From Geomobilimonas luticola (GTDB lineage Bacteria > Desulfobacterota > Desulfuromonadia > Geobacterales > Geobacteraceae), in contig NZ_JAHCVK010000001.1 of NCBI RefSeq assembly GCF_018476905.1, positions 868,001 to 932,000 on the forward strand: a stretch of 64,000 bases of DNA, in the 5' to 3' direction. The translations under genes were made by a program, and so were the position numbers. Of this stretch, positions 24,294 to 33,705 are shown one piece after another. Numbering within the stretch: the first letter of the stretch is position 1; every line of letters starts with the position of its first letter. A model generated the notes under the pieces. The model had not been told where the DNA came from. It did not search any database and was given only the letters and a program-made list of their open reading frames with translations.

Positions 24294-24354
24294 AAATCTG
24301 ACCGGCTGTTTTAGTGTAGGTCTTGGCGCTAGTTGAGCATTATCCTTTCAACAC

Positions 24355-24380
24355 AAAATAGATCTGTCCCGGGTTTTCCC
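24355..24380. repeat. Short AAAATAGATCTGTCCCGG boundary motif
   Basis: AAAATAGATCTGTCCCGG at about 24356-24373 resembles repeat ends found with IS200/RAYT-type elements. It lies at the junction between AT-rich DNA and the truncated GDSL gene. Confidence 0.4.
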
Positions 24381-24399
24381 TATTCGACTGAATTTAGAA

Positions 24400-25236
24400 T
24401 TACACGTATCTTCCTGTATCCACGACACTCAGATCAAATGTTGCAGGGGCGGCGACGATGTCGGAAACCTTCTTGAAAAAATCGACACGCACCATCTCGA
24501 TCCCGGGAGACCCTGCCAGTGACGCCAATAGTGCGTCGAGCCCCGCGTTGAATGATATCGATAATACGTGGGCTGACTGGGCTGCACCGGGGATTATTTT
24601 GTCGAGTGTGAGAATAGCGGGGGTCAGGGAGATGTCGGGTGCGTTGCATACGAGGAACTTCCTTGCACCTGCCGCATACAGGGCACCGACATTGTTGCCG
24701 ATGGAGGTGAGGGCGCTGGCGAGGATGGTAGGATCGGCTGCCGCCAGTGCGTCGCGGACGTCGTTGCTGCCGAACTCGATCACGTAGAGGGCATCGGCCG
24801 GGGCAGTGCCGCCAAAGGCGTTGAGAAAAGCGTTCACCTGGAAGCCGAAACCGGCGTTGCCCACACCTTCGCGCGCCCTGGCGCCGCCGACCGCGTAGTT
24901 GGTCGCGTCGGTTCCCAATTCCCGGAAGGCGGGACGGGTATTCCCGGCGAACCCCAGCGGCCGCGCGAGCTGTTCGATCCAGGTCGCACCGTTACTGAAG
25001 TGGAGTCCCCCTTTCGCGTAGGGTCTGTCCGGAATGAGGAGCTGGTCAAGGTACGCGTAGGGTGGCGTGTTCGCCGCACCTACGAAAACAAATGCGTTGC
25101 CGGGGTCTGACAGGCTGTCTCCGAATACCACGATGCGGCTGAACGTGGTTTGGGCCGCGGCCCAGCCCGGCACCTGCAGTACGAGGATCAGTAAAATGCC
25201 CATAACGGTCCATCTGGTAGTGCTCATCGTTTTCAT
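24400..25236 (-). CDS. GDSL/SGNH hydrolase, C-terminally truncated
   Basis: A 278-residue exported protein (signal MKTMSTTRWTVMGILLILVL...WAAAQ). VVFGDSLSDPGN is block I with the nucleophile Ser, NYAVGGARA is block II and IEFGSNDVRD is block III. Block V (DxxH, needed for catalysis) should follow the last visible strand but the reading frame ends at VVDTGRYV. The end coincides with the switch to AT-rich DNA, so the 3' part was probably lost by an insertion or deletion. It is likely non-functional. Confidence 0.75.
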   Translation of the reverse strand: MKTMSTTRWTVMGILLILVLQVPGWAAAQTTFSRIVVFGDSLSDPGNAFVFVGAANTPPYAYLDQLLIPDRPYAKGGLHFSNGATWIEQLARPLGFAGNTRPAFRELGTDATNYAVGGARAREGVGNAGFGFQVNAFLNAFGGTAPADALYVIEFGSNDVRDALAAADPTILASALTSIGNNVGALYAAGARKFLVCNAPDISLTPAILTLDKIIPGAAQSAHVLSISFNAGLDALLASLAGSPGIEMVRVDFFKKVSDIVAAPATFDLSVVDTGRYV

Positions 25237-25269
25237 ATGTGTATAGTCCTCACTGGTTGTCGATTGAGT

Positions 25270-25345
25270 CGGCCCCCACCCAACCCTCCCCCGCTGGGGG
25301 AGGGTAAAGAGTTCTCCCCCCGGAGGGGGGAGGAAGGAGGGGGGC
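25270..25345. repeat. REP-like double hairpin (C-rich type)
   Basis: ACCCTCCCCC/GGGGGAGGGT (25283-25305) is followed by CTCCCCCC/GGGGGGAG (25314-25332). It has the same two-hairpin design as the other REP-like elements but different arms. The 503 bp gap 25237-25739 holds this element, an AT-rich stretch with a TGACAAT/ATTGTCA inverted repeat (about 25486-25520), and the next element; no gene is seen. Confidence 0.7.
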
Positions 25346-25589
25346 ATGGCGAAATAGTTAACAGAACTAATCCCTGCAATTGTGCCGATGGTGACGGTGC
25401 CGGATTCACCCCCTTTTGATGTGGATTGATTAATATTTTCCAACACATCCTACATCAATTCGTGGGCATTGCAAGGTTCACCATAATGACAATCAATCGA
25501 CAAACTGCAAATTGTCATACCCCGTCCCATCGGCTACAATGTGAGTCACACTACGCAAAGCCGGGTTCTCCTTGTAACCCCACACGTCC

Positions 25590-25680
25590 TCCCCCTCACT
25601 CGGCCTTTAGCCACCCTCTCCCAGAGGGAGAGGGGAACTGAATCCCTTCTCCCTTCGGGAGAAGGATAGGATGAGGGCAG
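25590..25680. repeat. REP-like double hairpin (copy 2, inverted)
   Basis: CCCTCTCCC/GGGAGAGGG (25614-25634) and CCTTCTCCC/GGGAGAAGG (25645-25665). With its flanks it is the reverse complement of the element at 2690-2776. Confidence 0.8.
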
Positions 25681-25739
25681 GGGCAAAGGGAGTTATGGTC
25701 CGGATGAATAATCATGAATTGCCGAGGAAGGAATCAGCC

Positions 25740-27341
25740 ATGAAAACCGCTTTCCACCCCCGCAGGGTCTATGTCGCCGCATCCTACATGGCGCCGGTCG
25801 GCCGGTACAACGGCAAGGAGCGGGAGGAGCTTTCGTTCCTCGGGCTGGCGGAGAAGAGCGGGGCGGTGTTCGAGGGGAGCCCGGTCCGGCGCAAGGAGAT
25901 CGAGGCGGTGGTCGTGGGATGCCAGAGCCCGGTCGCTTTCTCCCGCGTGGACAACACCGCCGCCAAGGTGGCAGGGGTGCTGGGGGTGTCGGGGACCAAG
26001 TCGATCCTCATCGACACCGCCTCCTCGTCGGGGGCGACCGCCTTCGAGGTCGCCTACCAGATGGTCGCCTCGGGGAGCTGCGATCATGTGCTGGCCATCG
26101 GCATCCAGAAGATGAGCGACGTCTCCACCCCGGAGGCGACCCGGATCGTGGCGGGGGTGATCGACCGTGACGAGGCGGAGTTCGGCCTGAGCATGCCCGC
26201 CTGCGGGGCGCTGGTGGCGCGGGCGCTCATGGAACGGCTCGGACTGTCTCTGGACGAGTGGACCGCTTTTTCGTCGCTGCTCACCCAGCGGGCCCACCGC
26301 TACGCCGCAAAAAACCCCGACGCCCACCTGAATTTCGAGATCGAGGTGGAGGAGTACTACCGCCAGATCGTCAGCGGGAAGAACTACCCGTACTGGTGGC
26401 CGCTCCGTTACCACGACTTCTGCCCCATGTCCGACGGGGTGGCGGCGGTGATCCTCACTTCCCGTCCCCAGGAGGTGCTGGCGGCCGGGGTCGGGAGCGC
26501 CACGGACATCCCGACCATCGCCGACCGGAATTACTTCCACTCCTTCCCCGCCACGGTCCGGGCCGCCGCCGAGGCGTACGGCATGGCGGGGCTGAAGGAG
26601 GTCCGGAGCCTGGAGGGGATTCTCCACGTGAACATGCACGATCCCTTCAACGGTTTCGGCCCCATCAACATGGTGGACCTGGGGATTCTCCCCCGCCACC
26701 GCCTGCTGGACGGCCTCCTGGACGACGAACTGACGGGGGAGAAGGGACTGTTCCCCACCAACCTGACGGGGGGGCTGAAGGGGCGGGGGCACCCCCTGGG
26801 GGCGACGGGGATGATCCAGGTGGTGGAGAACCACCGCCTCATCCTGGAGCGGGGATTCGGTGCCGGGCTCTCCCACTCCATCGGCGGCCCCATCAATAAC
26901 AACGTGGTGATTCTGCTGGAGCGGGAGGACCATTTCGACAAGCGGCGCCACGAGCCGTTCAAGCCGTGGGGATTGCCGTCCCTCGGGCGGACCAAGCCCG
27001 CCAACATGACGGTGGAGGCGCTCCTGGCACGGAACGGGCCGGTGGAGGGGGATTTCGTCACCGCCACCACCCGCTTCGACCACAAGAGCGGCGAGCCGCT
27101 CAACACCGTCATGGTGGTCTCCTGCCGCTGCGAGGCGGGGGAGCGCTACAACTTCCTCTTCGGCATCGGCGGCGAGTTCTACGACCGGACCGCCCCCCTG
27201 ACGGCGGGGGACCGGGTCACCCTGGAGCGGTCGAATGGGGATATCCTCGTCAACCGGATGCCGGTCCGGCGCTTCTACCGGCGGACCCTGGACGGTCTGG
27301 TGGAGCTGGCGGAAGCGGCGCGGCGCAGGCTCATGGGGTGA
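25740..27341 (+). CDS. Thiolase-like protein with C-terminal extension
   Basis: A 533-residue protein. Residues about 1-425 have the thiolase fold: the His motif GGLKGRGHPLGATGM is intact, but the nucleophile region reads IDTASSSGATAF, with Ser where thiolases have Cys, and the second Cys region reads LSHSIGGPINN, also without Cys. It may therefore not be a true thiolase. Residues about 440-533 (VEGDFVTATTRFDHKSGEP...) look like an added beta-rich, OB-type domain. GGAAGGA lies before the start. It precedes gcvT by 159 bp on the same strand; a shared role is unknown. Confidence 0.75.
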   Translation: MKTAFHPRRVYVAASYMAPVGRYNGKEREELSFLGLAEKSGAVFEGSPVRRKEIEAVVVGCQSPVAFSRVDNTAAKVAGVLGVSGTKSILIDTASSSGATAFEVAYQMVASGSCDHVLAIGIQKMSDVSTPEATRIVAGVIDRDEAEFGLSMPACGALVARALMERLGLSLDEWTAFSSLLTQRAHRYAAKNPDAHLNFEIEVEEYYRQIVSGKNYPYWWPLRYHDFCPMSDGVAAVILTSRPQEVLAAGVGSATDIPTIADRNYFHSFPATVRAAAEAYGMAGLKEVRSLEGILHVNMHDPFNGFGPINMVDLGILPRHRLLDGLLDDELTGEKGLFPTNLTGGLKGRGHPLGATGMIQVVENHRLILERGFGAGLSHSIGGPINNNVVILLEREDHFDKRRHEPFKPWGLPSLGRTKPANMTVEALLARNGPVEGDFVTATTRFDHKSGEPLNTVMVVSCRCEAGERYNFLFGIGGEFYDRTAPLTAGDRVTLERSNGDILVNRMPVRRFYRRTLDGLVELAEAARRRLMG

Positions 27342-27500
27342 GGGAACGGCGAAGGGAATAATGCCCGTAATGCCCCATCCAGAGCCGGTTTGTGCATGCC
27401 TCTTCCGCTCCTGAAAAAATCCCAACAAACCTGTTTACAAACCGTCCGTATTTTTTTACAGTGGGACCTCCATTCGATGTCGCACACCAGGGAGAACGCC

Positions 27501-28592
27501 ATGGAACAGCTGCAGAGCACCCCGCTTCTGGCGGAACACGAACGACTCAAGGCGCTTCTTGCCCCCTTCGGCGGCTGGAACATGCCGATCCAGTACGAGG
27601 GGATCATCGCCGAGCACCGCTGGTGCCGGGAAAAGGCGGCACTGTTCGACATCTGCCACATGGGAGAGTTCCTCTATAAGGGGGACCTGGAGGCGGGGGG
27701 GCTGGAGGACGTCTTCACCTTCTCCGTCAAGACCATCCCGGTCGGCCGCTCCCGCTACGGCTTCCTCCTCAACGATGTCGGCGGGGTCATCGATGATCTC
27801 ATCGTCTTCCGCCTCGGCGAGGACGAGGCGATGATCGTGGTGAACGCCGCCACCATCGCCAACGACTTCGCCGTCATCCAGTCCCGCCTCAAGGATGGCG
27901 CCCTCTTCGCCAACATATCCGCCGATACCGGCAAGCTCGACCTCCAGGGACCCCTCGCCCGCCAGGTGCTGGTGGACGCATTCGGCCCGGAGATCGGCCA
28001 GATCCCCTATTTCAAGTTCATCAGGACTACCATCCTCGGGGTGGAGGCGATCGTCAGCCGGACCGGCTACACCGGCGAACTGGGATACGAGCTTTTCCTC
28101 CCCGCCGACAAGGTGGTGGAGCTCTGGAACCTGCTCCTGGCGGACGGGCGGGTGAAACCGGCCGGCCTCGGCGCCCGTGACGTGCTCCGCCTGGAGGTGG
28201 GGTACAGCCTCTACGGCAGCGACATCGACGAGGCGACCACGCCGCTGGAGGCGGGGCTTGACGCCTTCGTCAACTTCGACAAGGCGTTCGTCGGGAAGGA
28301 TGCGCTCCTGAAACAGCAGCGGGAAGGGGTAAAGCGGACTAAGGTCGCCTTCCAGGTAGGCTCTCGCCGCTCCCCCCGCCACCACTACGAGATATGCTTC
28401 GAAGGGGAAGGGATCGGCACCGTAACGAGCGGGGTCTTCTCCCCCATGCTCGGCTGCGGCGTCGGCATCGGCTTCGTCCGCCCCGACGTGGCCGCCCTCG
28501 GAGCTCCGCTTACCATCATGCACGACAAGGTGAGCATGGAGGCGACGGTGGTGGAATTGCCGTTCTATAAAAACGGCTCACTGAGAAGCTAA
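27501..28592 (+). CDS. gcvT: Glycine cleavage system T protein (aminomethyltransferase)
   Basis: A 363-residue GcvT. It takes the aminomethyl group from lipoylated GcvH, transfers the one-carbon unit to THF and releases ammonia. Conserved segments are FGGWNMPIQYEGIIAEH at the N-terminus, DICHMGEF, SRTGYTGELGYELF and LGARDVLRLEVGY. GGAG lies 7-8 bp before the ATG at 27501. A REP-like repeat separates it from gcvH. No glycine riboswitch is visible in the 159 bp upstream. Confidence 0.95.
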   Translation: MEQLQSTPLLAEHERLKALLAPFGGWNMPIQYEGIIAEHRWCREKAALFDICHMGEFLYKGDLEAGGLEDVFTFSVKTIPVGRSRYGFLLNDVGGVIDDLIVFRLGEDEAMIVVNAATIANDFAVIQSRLKDGALFANISADTGKLDLQGPLARQVLVDAFGPEIGQIPYFKFIRTTILGVEAIVSRTGYTGELGYELFLPADKVVELWNLLLADGRVKPAGLGARDVLRLEVGYSLYGSDIDEATTPLEAGLDAFVNFDKAFVGKDALLKQQREGVKRTKVAFQVGSRRSPRHHYEICFEGEGIGTVTSGVFSPMLGCGVGIGFVRPDVAALGAPLTIMHDKVSMEATVVELPFYKNGSLRS

Positions 28593-28639
28593 CCGGATAG
28601 CCTGCTCCAGAGTTGCATAGCGAGGTGCATTTATTGTTT

Positions 28640-28730
28640 TGAACCCTTCTCCCTGAGGGAGAAGGTGGCTGAAAGCCGGATGAGGGGTTTCTCCCCCTCA
28701 CCCTGTCCCTCTCCCTCAGGGAGAGGGAAC
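28640..28730. repeat. REP-like double hairpin (copy 3)
   Basis: CCTTCTCCC/GGGAGAAGG (28645-28665) and TCCCTCTCCC/GGGAGAGGGA (28706-28728) lie between gcvT and gcvH inside the operon. Such hairpins could adjust the relative amounts of T and H protein mRNA. Confidence 0.8.
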
Positions 28731-28799
28731 GTTGATGCTGCCTGTGGCGGATGTTCAAGAAACTTTATATATCTCAACAATACAGGGGAGGGGAATGTT

Positions 28800-29177
28800 A
28801 TGGCTGAGACTTATTTCACTAAAGAACACGAGTGGGTCAAGATCAAGGAAGGGATCGCCAGCGTCGGCATCACCGAGTATGCGGCCCACCAGCTGGGGGA
28901 CGTGACCTTCGTGGAGCTTCCCCAGGTGGGGAAGACGGTCAAGCAGTTCCAGGTGCTCTGCGCCATCGAGTCGGTGAAGGCGGCGAGCGACATCTACTCC
29001 CCCGTTTCCGGGACGGTGACCAAGGTGAACGAGGCGCTGGAGGACCGGCCGGAGATCGTCAACGAGGCGGCCGAGGATGCGGGGTGGATGGCCTGGATCG
29101 AGATGAGCGACCCCTCCGAGGTGAAGGCGCTCATGGACCGGGCCGCCTATGACGAGTATCTCCGGGGTCTGGAATGA
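28800..29177 (+). CDS. gcvH: Glycine cleavage system H protein
   Basis: A 125-residue lipoyl carrier. The lipoylated Lys is in [14 protein letters not shown] and the protein opens [16 protein letters not shown]... as usual. It shuttles the aminomethyl group between P, T and L proteins. GGGGAGGGGAA lies upstream. Its stop overlaps the gcvPA start (ATGA). Confidence 0.95.
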   Translation: MAETYFTKEHEWVKIKEGIASVGITEYAAHQLGDVTFVELPQVGKTVKQFQVLCAIESVKAASDIYSPVSGTVTKVNEALEDRPEIVNEAAEDAGWMAWIEMSDPSEVKALMDRAAYDEYLRGLE

Positions 29178-30514
29178 GCGATTCCCATTACTGTCCCAAT
29201 ACTCCCGACGAAATCCGGGAGATGCTCGCCGCCATCGGTGTGGCGAGCGTGGAAGAGCTGTTCGCGCCGATCCCGGCGGAGCTTCGGGCCAGTTCCTTCG
29301 ACCTGCCGGAGGGGATGTCGGAGTTCGAGCTGTTCCAGCGGATGCAGTCCCTGGCAGGGCAGAACGCCCAGGGGATGACCAACTTCATCGGCGGCGGCTA
29401 CTACGATCACATCATCCCGGCGGTGGTGGACCACCTCTCGGGGCGGGCCGAGTTCTATACCGCCTATACTCCGTACCAGCCCGAATGTTCCCAGGGGACC
29501 CTCCAGGCGCTGTTCGAGTACCAGACCGCCATCTGCCGCCTGACCGGGATGGAGGTCGCCAACGCCTCCCTCTACGACGGGGCGACGGCCCTGGCGGAGG
29601 CGGCCATGATGGCCCTGCGGGTGACCAACCGGAACCGGCTCGTCATGGACGGCGGGGTGAGCCCTTTCACCCGGCAGGTGGTGCGGACCTACCTTGACAA
29701 TCTCGACGTGGAGATCGTCGAGATCGCCCCGCAGCAGGGGGGCACGGATCGGGCGGCGCTGCTGGCTGCCCTGGACGACCAGACCGCCGCGGTGCTGGTG
29801 CAGAATCCCAACTTCTTCGGCACCCTGGACGACCTCACCGGCCTGGCGGATGCCGCCCACGCCAAGGGGGCGCTCCTGGTGGCGTCGGTCTACCCCATAT
29901 CCCTCGGGCTGGTGCAAAGCCCCGGCGCCATGGGGGCCGACATCGTGGTGGGTGACGGCCAGAGCCTGGGGAATCCCCTCTCCTTCGGCGGTCCCTCCTT
30001 CGGCTTCATCGCCACCACCAAGAAGTACATCCGGAACCTCCCGGGACGGATCATCGGCGAGACGGTGGACAAGGAGGGGCGGCGCGGCTTCGTCCTCACC
30101 CTCCAGGCCCGGGAACAGCACATCAAGCGCCACAAAGCGACCTCCAACATCTGCAGCAACCAGAGCCTCTGTGCCCTGCGCGGCCTCATCTTCCTCGCCA
30201 GCATCGGCAAGCAGGGGTTCGCGGAACTGGCCCGGCTCAACCATGACAAGGCGGAATTCGCCAAGAGCACCCTCGCCGCCATCAATGGTGTGACCGTCGT
30301 CAACCGCGGCGCCACCTTCAACGAGTTCACCCTGGCGCTGCCGAAAAACGCCGACGAGGTGGTGGCGAAGCTCCTCCAGTCCCATACCGCTGCCGGCGTA
30401 CCGCTCGCGGCCTATTACCCGGGGATGGAGAACTGCCTGGTGGTGACGGTGACGGAGAAGCGGACCAAGGACGAGATACTGGCCCTGGCCAGGGAACTGG
30501 AGAGGGCGCTATGA
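29174..30514 (+). CDS. gcvPA: Glycine dehydrogenase (decarboxylating) subunit 1
   Basis: A 446-residue N-terminal half of the split P protein. [36 protein letters not shown] and [15 protein letters not shown] are typical. It forms an alpha2beta2 enzyme with gcvPB that decarboxylates glycine. The split form is common in anaerobes and archaea. It overlaps both neighbours by 4 bp. Confidence 0.95.
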   Translation: MSDSHYCPNTPDEIREMLAAIGVASVEELFAPIPAELRASSFDLPEGMSEFELFQRMQSLAGQNAQGMTNFIGGGYYDHIIPAVVDHLSGRAEFYTAYTPYQPECSQGTLQALFEYQTAICRLTGMEVANASLYDGATALAEAAMMALRVTNRNRLVMDGGVSPFTRQVVRTYLDNLDVEIVEIAPQQGGTDRAALLAALDDQTAAVLVQNPNFFGTLDDLTGLADAAHAKGALLVASVYPISLGLVQSPGAMGADIVVGDGQSLGNPLSFGGPSFGFIATTKKYIRNLPGRIIGETVDKEGRRGFVLTLQAREQHIKRHKATSNICSNQSLCALRGLIFLASIGKQGFAELARLNHDKAEFAKSTLAAINGVTVVNRGATFNEFTLALPKNADEVVAKLLQSHTAAGVPLAAYYPGMENCLVVTVTEKRTKDEILALARELERAL

Positions 30515-31956
30515 AACTGATCTACGAACAATCCGTTGCCGGTCGCCCCGGCGTGAAACTGCCGGCCGCCGACGTCCCCCGGGCAGCCGACCTCCCCGCC
30601 GGCCTGCTCCGGGACGAGCCGGCCGGTCTTCCCGAGGTGAGCGAACTGGACGTGGTGCGCCACTACACCAACCTGTCGCGGCGCAACTTCTCGGTGGACA
30701 CCAACTTCTACCCCCTCGGCTCCTGCACCATGAAGTACAACGCCAAGGTGCTGGAGAACGCCGCCGGCCTTTTCTCCCCCTACCACCCCATGACGGCGCT
30801 TCTCCCCACCGGCGAGCGGTTCAGCCAGGGCTCCCTCGGGATGCTCCATGAACTGGGGAGGTGGCTGGCGGAGATCACCGGCATGGACGAGGTGACCACC
30901 CAGCCCCTGGCCGGCGCCCACGGCGAGATGACCGGCATCATGCTCATCGCCGCCTACCACAAGGCGAAGGGGAACAGGAAGAAGTACGTGGTGGTCCCCG
31001 ACTCATCCCACGGCACCAACCCGGCATCCGCCGCCATGGTGGGGTACGAGATCATCACCGTCCCGACCGCCCCCTACGGCGACATGGACCTGGAGCTGTT
31101 CCGGCAGGCGATGAACGACGAGGTGGCGGCGGTCATGATGACCTGCCCCAACACCCTCGGCCTCTTCAACCCCCATATCAGGGAGATCGCCGACATCGCC
31201 CATGCCCACGACGCCCTCATGTACTACGACGGCGCCAACCTGAACGCCATCCTGGGGAAGGTGCGGCCGGGAGACGTGGGGTTCGACGTGATCCATGTCA
31301 ACCTCCACAAGACCTTCGGCACCCCCCACGGCGGCGGCGGGCCGGGGAGCGGTCCGGTGGGGGTGAAGACGTCCCTCGTTCCTTTCCTCCCCATGCCGCG
31401 GATCGTCAAGAAAGATGACGACAGCTACGCCCTGGAAACGGACCGCCCCGCAAGCATCGGCCGGACCGCCAACTTCTTCGGCAACTTCGGGGTGATGGTC
31501 AAGGCCTTCGCCTACATGGCCATGCTCGGCCGGGAGGGGCTCATCCAGGTGAGCGAGCAGGCGGTCCTGAACGCCAACTACATCATGAGCCAGTTGAAGG
31601 ATTACTACGACCTCCCCTACGACCAGACCTGCATGCACGAGTGCGTCTTCTCGGCGGGCAAGCAGCTCAGGCACGGGGTGCACGCCATCGACATCGCCAA
31701 GTACCTCATCGACCGGGGATACCATCCCCCCACGGTCTACTTCCCCCTCATCGTCAAGGATGCGATCATGATCGAGCCGACCGAGACCGAGAGCAAGGCG
31801 ACCATGGACGCCTTCATCGCGGTGATGCGGGAGGCGGCCGCGGCGGCGGAGAAGGACCCGGAAGCCCTCCATACGGCGCCGGTCTCCATGCCGGTCTCCC
31901 GTCTCGACGAGACCAAGGCGGCGCGGGAGCAGAACGTCTGTCACATGAAATGGTAA
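30511..31956 (+). CDS. gcvPB: Glycine dehydrogenase (decarboxylating) subunit 2
   Basis: A 481-residue C-terminal half of P protein. [20 protein letters not shown] holds the PLP lysine and glycine-rich loop. [11 protein letters not shown] is a family marker. A GC-rich hairpin (GGGGTGGG/CCCACCCC, 31965-31988) lies between its stop and lipM. Confidence 0.95.
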   Translation: MKLIYEQSVAGRPGVKLPAADVPRAADLPAGLLRDEPAGLPEVSELDVVRHYTNLSRRNFSVDTNFYPLGSCTMKYNAKVLENAAGLFSPYHPMTALLPTGERFSQGSLGMLHELGRWLAEITGMDEVTTQPLAGAHGEMTGIMLIAAYHKAKGNRKKYVVVPDSSHGTNPASAAMVGYEIITVPTAPYGDMDLELFRQAMNDEVAAVMMTCPNTLGLFNPHIREIADIAHAHDALMYYDGANLNAILGKVRPGDVGFDVIHVNLHKTFGTPHGGGGPGSGPVGVKTSLVPFLPMPRIVKKDDDSYALETDRPASIGRTANFFGNFGVMVKAFAYMAMLGREGLIQVSEQAVLNANYIMSQLKDYYDLPYDQTCMHECVFSAGKQLRHGVHAIDIAKYLIDRGYHPPTVYFPLIVKDAIMIEPTETESKATMDAFIAVMREAAAAAEKDPEALHTAPVSMPVSRLDETKAAREQNVCHMKW

Positions 31957-32005
31957 CGATGGGCGGGGTGGGGAGTTCCTCCCACCCCTTTCCCGCAGCT
32001 CCGCT

Positions 32006-32824
32006 ATGAACAGTTCCCCTTGCCACTGGCGCCTCATCGATACCGGCTCCCTTTCCGGCCCTGCCAATATGGCGGTGGACGAGGCGCTCCTCGACAGTTT
32101 CGACCCGGCCGTTTCCCCGCCGGTGCTCCGCCTCTACGGGTGGGAGCCACCGGCTTTTTCATTGGGGAAATTCCAGGTGGCGGAGGAGGTTCTGCGCCTG
32201 GACCGCTGCCGGGAGGCGGGGATCCCGGTGGTCCGGCGGGTGACGGGGGGTGGGGTCATCTACCACGCCGCCGAGCTGACCTACAGTATCGTCTGCACCC
32301 AGCGCCACATCCCCGATGCCACCTCCGTCAAGGGTGCGTTCCGCTCTCTCTGCGGGTTCCTGCTCCTTGCCTACCGACAGCTCGGCCTCGATGCCTCCTT
32401 CGCCGTCGACCGGCATTCCGGCCACGGGCGGCTGGGGGGGCGGACCCCCTTCTGCTTCGCCGGCAAGGAGGAGTACGATATCGTCGTCGGTGGCCGGAAG
32501 GTGGGGGGGAATGCCCAGCGCCGCGTCCGGGAGACGATTTTCCAGCACGGCTCCATTCCGCTGGAAAACAGGGTTGCCATGGCACTCCCCTTTCTCCGGG
32601 AACGACCGGCGGGGGTGGAAGAAGGGACCGCCAGCCTGGCGGAGCTGGGGGTGACGCTGCCGGTGGAGCGGCTCAAGGGGGTGCTCGTGACGGCGTTCCG
32701 GGAAAACCTGGGGGTCGAACTTCGCGAAGAGGGGCTCACTGCCGCCGAAGCTGCCCTGGCGGAAAAGCTGCAGCGGGAGAAGTACGAAACCGACGGATGG
32801 AATCGGGAAGGAAGAGAGACATGA
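32006..32824 (+). CDS. lipM: Octanoyltransferase (LipM type)
   Basis: A 272-residue lipoate-ligase-fold protein. RRVTGGGVIYHAAELTYSI is the substrate loop, and FCFAGKEEYDIVVGGRKVGG contains the Cys and Lys expected of LipM. It would transfer octanoyl from acyl carrier protein to GcvH. Lipoate-protein ligase is the alternative. Its stop overlaps the lipA start (ATGA), and the pair follows the glycine cleavage genes. Confidence 0.87.
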   Translation: MNSSPCHWRLIDTGSLSGPANMAVDEALLDSFDPAVSPPVLRLYGWEPPAFSLGKFQVAEEVLRLDRCREAGIPVVRRVTGGGVIYHAAELTYSIVCTQRHIPDATSVKGAFRSLCGFLLLAYRQLGLDASFAVDRHSGHGRLGGRTPFCFAGKEEYDIVVGGRKVGGNAQRRVRETIFQHGSIPLENRVAMALPFLRERPAGVEEGTASLAELGVTLPVERLKGVLVTAFRENLGVELREEGLTAAEAALAEKLQREKYETDGWNREGRET

Positions 32825-33684
32825 AGATCACCCGCCGGCCGGAATGGCTGCAGAAGAAGATATCGCCCGCTGCCCACGCCGACATGGAGCGGCTCCTGGG
32901 GGATCTGCGACTCCACACGGTCTGCCAGGAGGCCCACTGCCCCAACATCTCCGAGTGCTTCCGCCAGCGTCAGGCGACCTTCCTCATCCTCGGTCGGCTC
33001 TGCACCCGCCTCTGCTCCTTCTGCAACGTCACCAAAGAGGCGCCGGAACCGGTGGACCCGGCCGAACCGGGGCGTGTGGCGGGAGCGGTCGTCCGTCTCG
33101 GCCTCAGGCACGTGGTGATAACGAGCCCGACCCGGGACGACCTGCCGGACGGGGGAGCAGAGCATTACGCGACGACGGTTGTGGCCATCCGGGAGAGTGC
33201 TCCTGAGACGCGCATCGAGCTTCTCGTCCCCGACTTCCAGGGGGAACGGGCCAGCCTTGCCGTGGTGGTGGCGGCCCGGCCCGACATCGTCGGCCATAAC
33301 CTGGAAACGGTCCCCCGTCTCTACCATATCCGCCAGGGGGCCGACTACATGCGCTCCCTCCGTGTCCTGGCAACGCTGCGGGAACTGGCACCAGACCTCC
33401 CCACCAAGTCGGGGCTCATGCTCGGCCTTGGTGAGGAGGAAGGTGAGGTTATGGAGGTACTGGCCGACCTGCGGAGGGTGGGGTGCGCGTATCTGAGCCT
33501 CGGGCAATACCTTGCACCGAGCAAGGGGCACCAGCCGGTAGAGCGCTTCGTCGAGCCGGCGGAGTTCGAGCAGTACCGGGAGAAGGCACTGACCATGGGG
33601 TTCGCCCACGTGGAGAGCGGCCCCTACGTCCGGAGTTCCTACCACGCGGAGCAGTACGGCTCCCTTAATACGTCCCAAGCTTGA
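32821..33684 (+). CDS. lipA: Lipoyl synthase
   Basis: A 287-residue radical SAM enzyme. CQEAHCPNISEC (CX4CX5C) binds the auxiliary cluster that donates sulfur, and CTRLCSFCNV (CX3CX2C) the radical SAM cluster. VRSSYHAEQY near the C-terminus carries the conserved Ser ligand motif RSSY. It inserts two sulfurs into octanoyl-GcvH. Overlap with lipM supports coupled expression. Confidence 0.95.
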   Translation: MKITRRPEWLQKKISPAAHADMERLLGDLRLHTVCQEAHCPNISECFRQRQATFLILGRLCTRLCSFCNVTKEAPEPVDPAEPGRVAGAVVRLGLRHVVITSPTRDDLPDGGAEHYATTVVAIRESAPETRIELLVPDFQGERASLAVVVAARPDIVGHNLETVPRLYHIRQGADYMRSLRVLATLRELAPDLPTKSGLMLGLGEEEGEVMEVLADLRRVGCAYLSLGQYLAPSKGHQPVERFVEPAEFEQYREKALTMGFAHVESGPYVRSSYHAEQYGSLNTSQA

Positions 33685-33705
33685 AAAGCCAAACCGACAC
33701 TCATA

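Noticed and set aside
25734-27428. Long minus-strand frame opposite the thiolase-like gene
   Set aside because: Antisense to a well-supported protein; composition typical of a high-GC shadow.
27342-27500. Glycine riboswitch upstream of gcvT
   Set aside because: No tandem aptamer pattern or GGAGAG-type conserved core was found in the 159 bp gap.
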